This document shows, piece by piece, positions 7,021 through 8,323 of a DNA stretch of 8,323 bases (the first letter of the stretch is position 1; each line of letters begins with the position of its first letter). The position numbers and the translations under genes were made by a program. The stretch is from positions 79,947 to 88,269 of the forward strand of contig DHSB01000010.1 of NCBI GenBank assembly GCA_002408385.1, read 5' to 3'. A model generated the notes under the pieces. That model was not told the origin of the DNA. It saw only the letters and a program-made list of their open reading frames with translations, and did no database searches. The stretch is from Myxococcales bacterium UBA5297 (GTDB taxonomy: Bacteria; Myxococcota; Myxococcia; Myxococcales; UBA5297).

Positions 7021-7360
7021 GAGCTTCCCGGCGGCATCTCTGAGCTCCAGGACGCGCTGCGTTCGGCTTTTTCCTCGCCAAGCCGGGTCTCTCGACCGAG
7101 GCCTCCGCCGCCACCGACGCGGTCAACGGCTTTCTCGCCGACGCGGCGCGCCTCGCGATCTACGGCGCGCCCTTCCTCGGGTCACACCTGGAAACGGTGG
7201 GGACGCAGGGCGGCTGAAGAGCTGGTCGGCGCCGGCACCGCCTATGGCGGAGTGTTCGTCGGCTCGCGCGTTCTCAAGAAGCTGACGATGGGCTCGGTGC
7301 AGACGCTCACCGGCGCGCTGCTCCTTGCGGTCGCGCCAGGGCTCGAGTCGGGACTGATCT
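7021..7360 (+). pseudogene. decayed partial copy of the TauE/SafE permease (second half)
   Basis: This stretch aligns by eye along its whole length with 6245-6588 of the intact permease, covering about residues 149-262. Shared pieces include the DNA for GLSTEA, ADAARLAIYGA, GSHLETV, the segment VGSRVLKKLTM and VQTLTGALL. Damage includes a two-base gain at the run of five T (TCGGCTTTTTCC against TCGGCGTTCC), a TGG to TGA change plus one extra base in GGCGGCTGAAGAG, a six-base loss before GGCGGAGTG, and loss of the final TAG, so the last frame reads on to 7440. Many differences are silent or conservative (TTC/TTT, GAG/GAA, Val/Ile), suggesting the copies diverged while both were functional and this one decayed later. 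No copy of the first half is visible upstream. Confidence 0.85.
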
Positions 7361-7753
7361 CGCGAACCGCCGCTCTCAACCGGCGAGGATGGCGCCTCTC
7401 ATCCTGCCCCCTTCTTCGCGCTCCGGGCAGCGACCCGTGAAGCCTCCGAACTGGCCCCCTGGCCCTGCTCCTCGCGAGCGACAGCCGCCACAGCCGCGCG
7501 ACACCTTCACGGACAGTGAATCCGTGCGTCGAATCCGCTGAGGGGCTGTCCCCGGGGGGGCCTGGCAGCCTCCGCTCCCTCCGGCGATCGAAGCTCGGGC
7601 TCCAGACGCTTGGCTTGCCTCGCAACACCTTTGTCTACCAACGAGACAGGTGCGCGCGGCCACGCTCCCCTCGCTCCAGAGAGCGACGCCTCCTGGCCCA
7701 AGCTTTGAGTGCGGCCGCTCAGCACTCACCCCAGACGAAAGGCCAACCGAGCC
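7361..7753. other. intergenic stretch without a recognisable gene
   Basis: Open frames exist on both strands, but none has a convincing start, ribosome site or recognisable motif. The run-on frame of the decayed permease ends at TGA 7438-7440. I see no clear terminator. The last bases before 7754 contain AAAGG (7738-7742), a possible but rather distant ribosome site for the next gene. Confidence 0.4.
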
Positions 7754-8134
7754 ATGACGACCTTGAAGATGAACGAGAGCGCCCTCGACGAGTATGAGCG
7801 TGAGCAACGCGAGCGAGCCGAGGAGATGCTGGCCGCATACGACAACGCGAAGCCACGGCGAATCGCCTGTGCACTGCTCTCGATGGTTTGGCTGAGCGTA
7901 GCCGGCCAGACGGTCTTTCCGGTCGGCTTGTTGGTCGCGATGATGCTGCTGTTGCCGGACATGCCCGCGTGGACGTTGGCCCAGCGGCTGCGGTTTACTG
8001 GGCGAAGGGCGCTGCTGCTGGCCGGCTTCGCGCTGGTGGGGCTGCTTTTCCTTCGGCTGCGAATCGGCTTCTTCAACCCGAACGGCTCGGCCTTCTCGCT
8101 CGACTTCGCCTTCAAGCTGCTCCCCTGGCGCTGA
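7754..8134 (+). CDS. small inner-membrane protein, function unknown
   Basis: A 126-residue protein from ATG 7754 to TGA 8132-8134. Residues 7-36 are charged and probably helical (DEYEREQRERAEEMLAAYDN), facing the cytoplasm. Hydrophobic stretches at 37-51 and 54-68, perhaps one bent or two short helices, and at 86-100 (LLLAGFALVGLLFLR) point to two or three membrane passes. The tail holds FFNPNGSAFSLDF and ends LLPWR. The frame is open from 7709; I chose 7754 because the sequence before it reads as non-coding, with AAAGG 11 bases upstream. ATG 7769 is a possible alternative. Third positions are G/C-rich, and the hydrophobic pattern is too regular for a chance frame. I do not recognise a family. 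It ends nine bases before the stop of the convergent frame on the right edge. Confidence 0.65.
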   Translation: MTTLKMNESALDEYEREQRERAEEMLAAYDNAKPRRIACALLSMVWLSVAGQTVFPVGLLVAMMLLLPDMPAWTLAQRLRFTGRRALLLAGFALVGLLFLRLRIGFFNPNGSAFSLDFAFKLLPWR

Positions 8135-8143
8135 GAGGCCGCT

Positions 8144-8323
8144 TCAAACCACCTGGCGCCCGCGCAGAAGGGGCGCGCGCGCCTTCGTCTCACTCCGACC
8201 TTCGTCGCCAGCCGGCCGCGTGACCCGAGACGTGTGGGCAGGCGCGCCGATCTCAGAGCGAACGAGCGGGCTCAAGCTCCGCGCCTGGCTATTCAGACCT
8301 GCGGCCTCCCGCGCGGCCGAACG
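8144..8323 (-). CDS. C-terminal end of an edge-truncated protein, possibly a methyl-accepting chemotaxis protein
   Basis: On the minus strand a frame is open from the right edge for 59 codons to TGA at 8144-8146. The start lies outside the window. The visible N-terminal part, REAAGLNSQARSLSPLV, resembles the last helix of chemoreceptor signalling domains, where a pattern like 'A..L..QA..L..LV..F' precedes a loose tail. The rest (SEIGAPAHTSRVTRPAGDEG and on) is polar and disordered-looking, as chemoreceptor tails often are. If correct, the intact protein would be a transmembrane or soluble MCP coupling to CheW/CheA. The piece is short and low in complexity, so both the coding status and the family are tentative. 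It converges with the small membrane protein gene, nine bases between stops, which is a normal gene boundary. Confidence 0.4.
   Translation of the reverse strand, partial: RSAAREAAGLNSQARSLSPLVRSEIGAPAHTSRVTRPAGDEGRSETKARAPLLRGRQVV

Noticed and set aside
8156..8176. GCGCCC/GGGCGC hairpin after the small membrane protein gene, as a terminator.
   Set aside because: The stem is only 6 bp, has no T-tract and lies inside the convergent open frame; stems like this are expected by chance at this GC content.
1..8323. Defence system, CRISPR array, transposon or prophage.
   Set aside because: I found no regularly spaced repeats, transposase or integrase motifs, terminal inverted repeats or target-site duplications. 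The only sizeable repeat is the partial permease copy.

Overview
The window is GC-rich throughout and its genes use mostly G or C at third codon positions. It encodes a Hanks-type Ser/Thr kinase with extra C-terminal modules, a signal-peptide-bearing protein that looks like an outer-membrane beta-barrel, and a possible chemoreceptor tail. This suits a Gram-negative, signalling-rich bacterium of the Myxococcota/deltaproteobacterial kind. That placement is inferred from gene style, not from a phylogenetic marker. I see no rRNA, tRNA, CRISPR array, transposase or phage gene.

Layout from left to right: (i) the 3' end of a secernin-like (peptidase family C69/U34) gene on + (to 350); (ii) a short, probably decayed reading frame on - (562-789); (iii) an intact 666-residue membrane-anchored kinase on + (846-2846), whose ATG sits directly after a -10-like TATACT and so may be read from a leaderless mRNA; (iv) a heavily frameshifted pseudogene on - (2880-3820) combining a TFIIB-type zinc-ribbon region, a membrane segment and a thioredoxin-like domain; (v) an intact exported, beta-barrel-like protein on - (3947-4858); (vi) a frameshifted membrane-protein pseudogene on + (about 5107-5674); (vii) an intact TauE/SafE permease on + (5801-6589); (viii) a decayed copy of the second half of that permease on + (about 7021-7360); (ix) a small intact membrane protein on + (7754-8134); (x) an open frame on - running off the right edge (8144-8323), perhaps the tail of a methyl-accepting chemotaxis protein.

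The genes do not form an operon or an evident pathway, as strands alternate and gaps are long. The main theme is gene decay. Three clear pseudogenes and one or two weaker remnants lie between clean full-length genes. I found no convincing new defence or mobile system. The most interesting points are the kinase architecture (zinc ribbon, an L7/L12-like domain, a membrane hairpin and a helical tail), its apparent leaderless start, and the decayed paralogue beside the permease gene.
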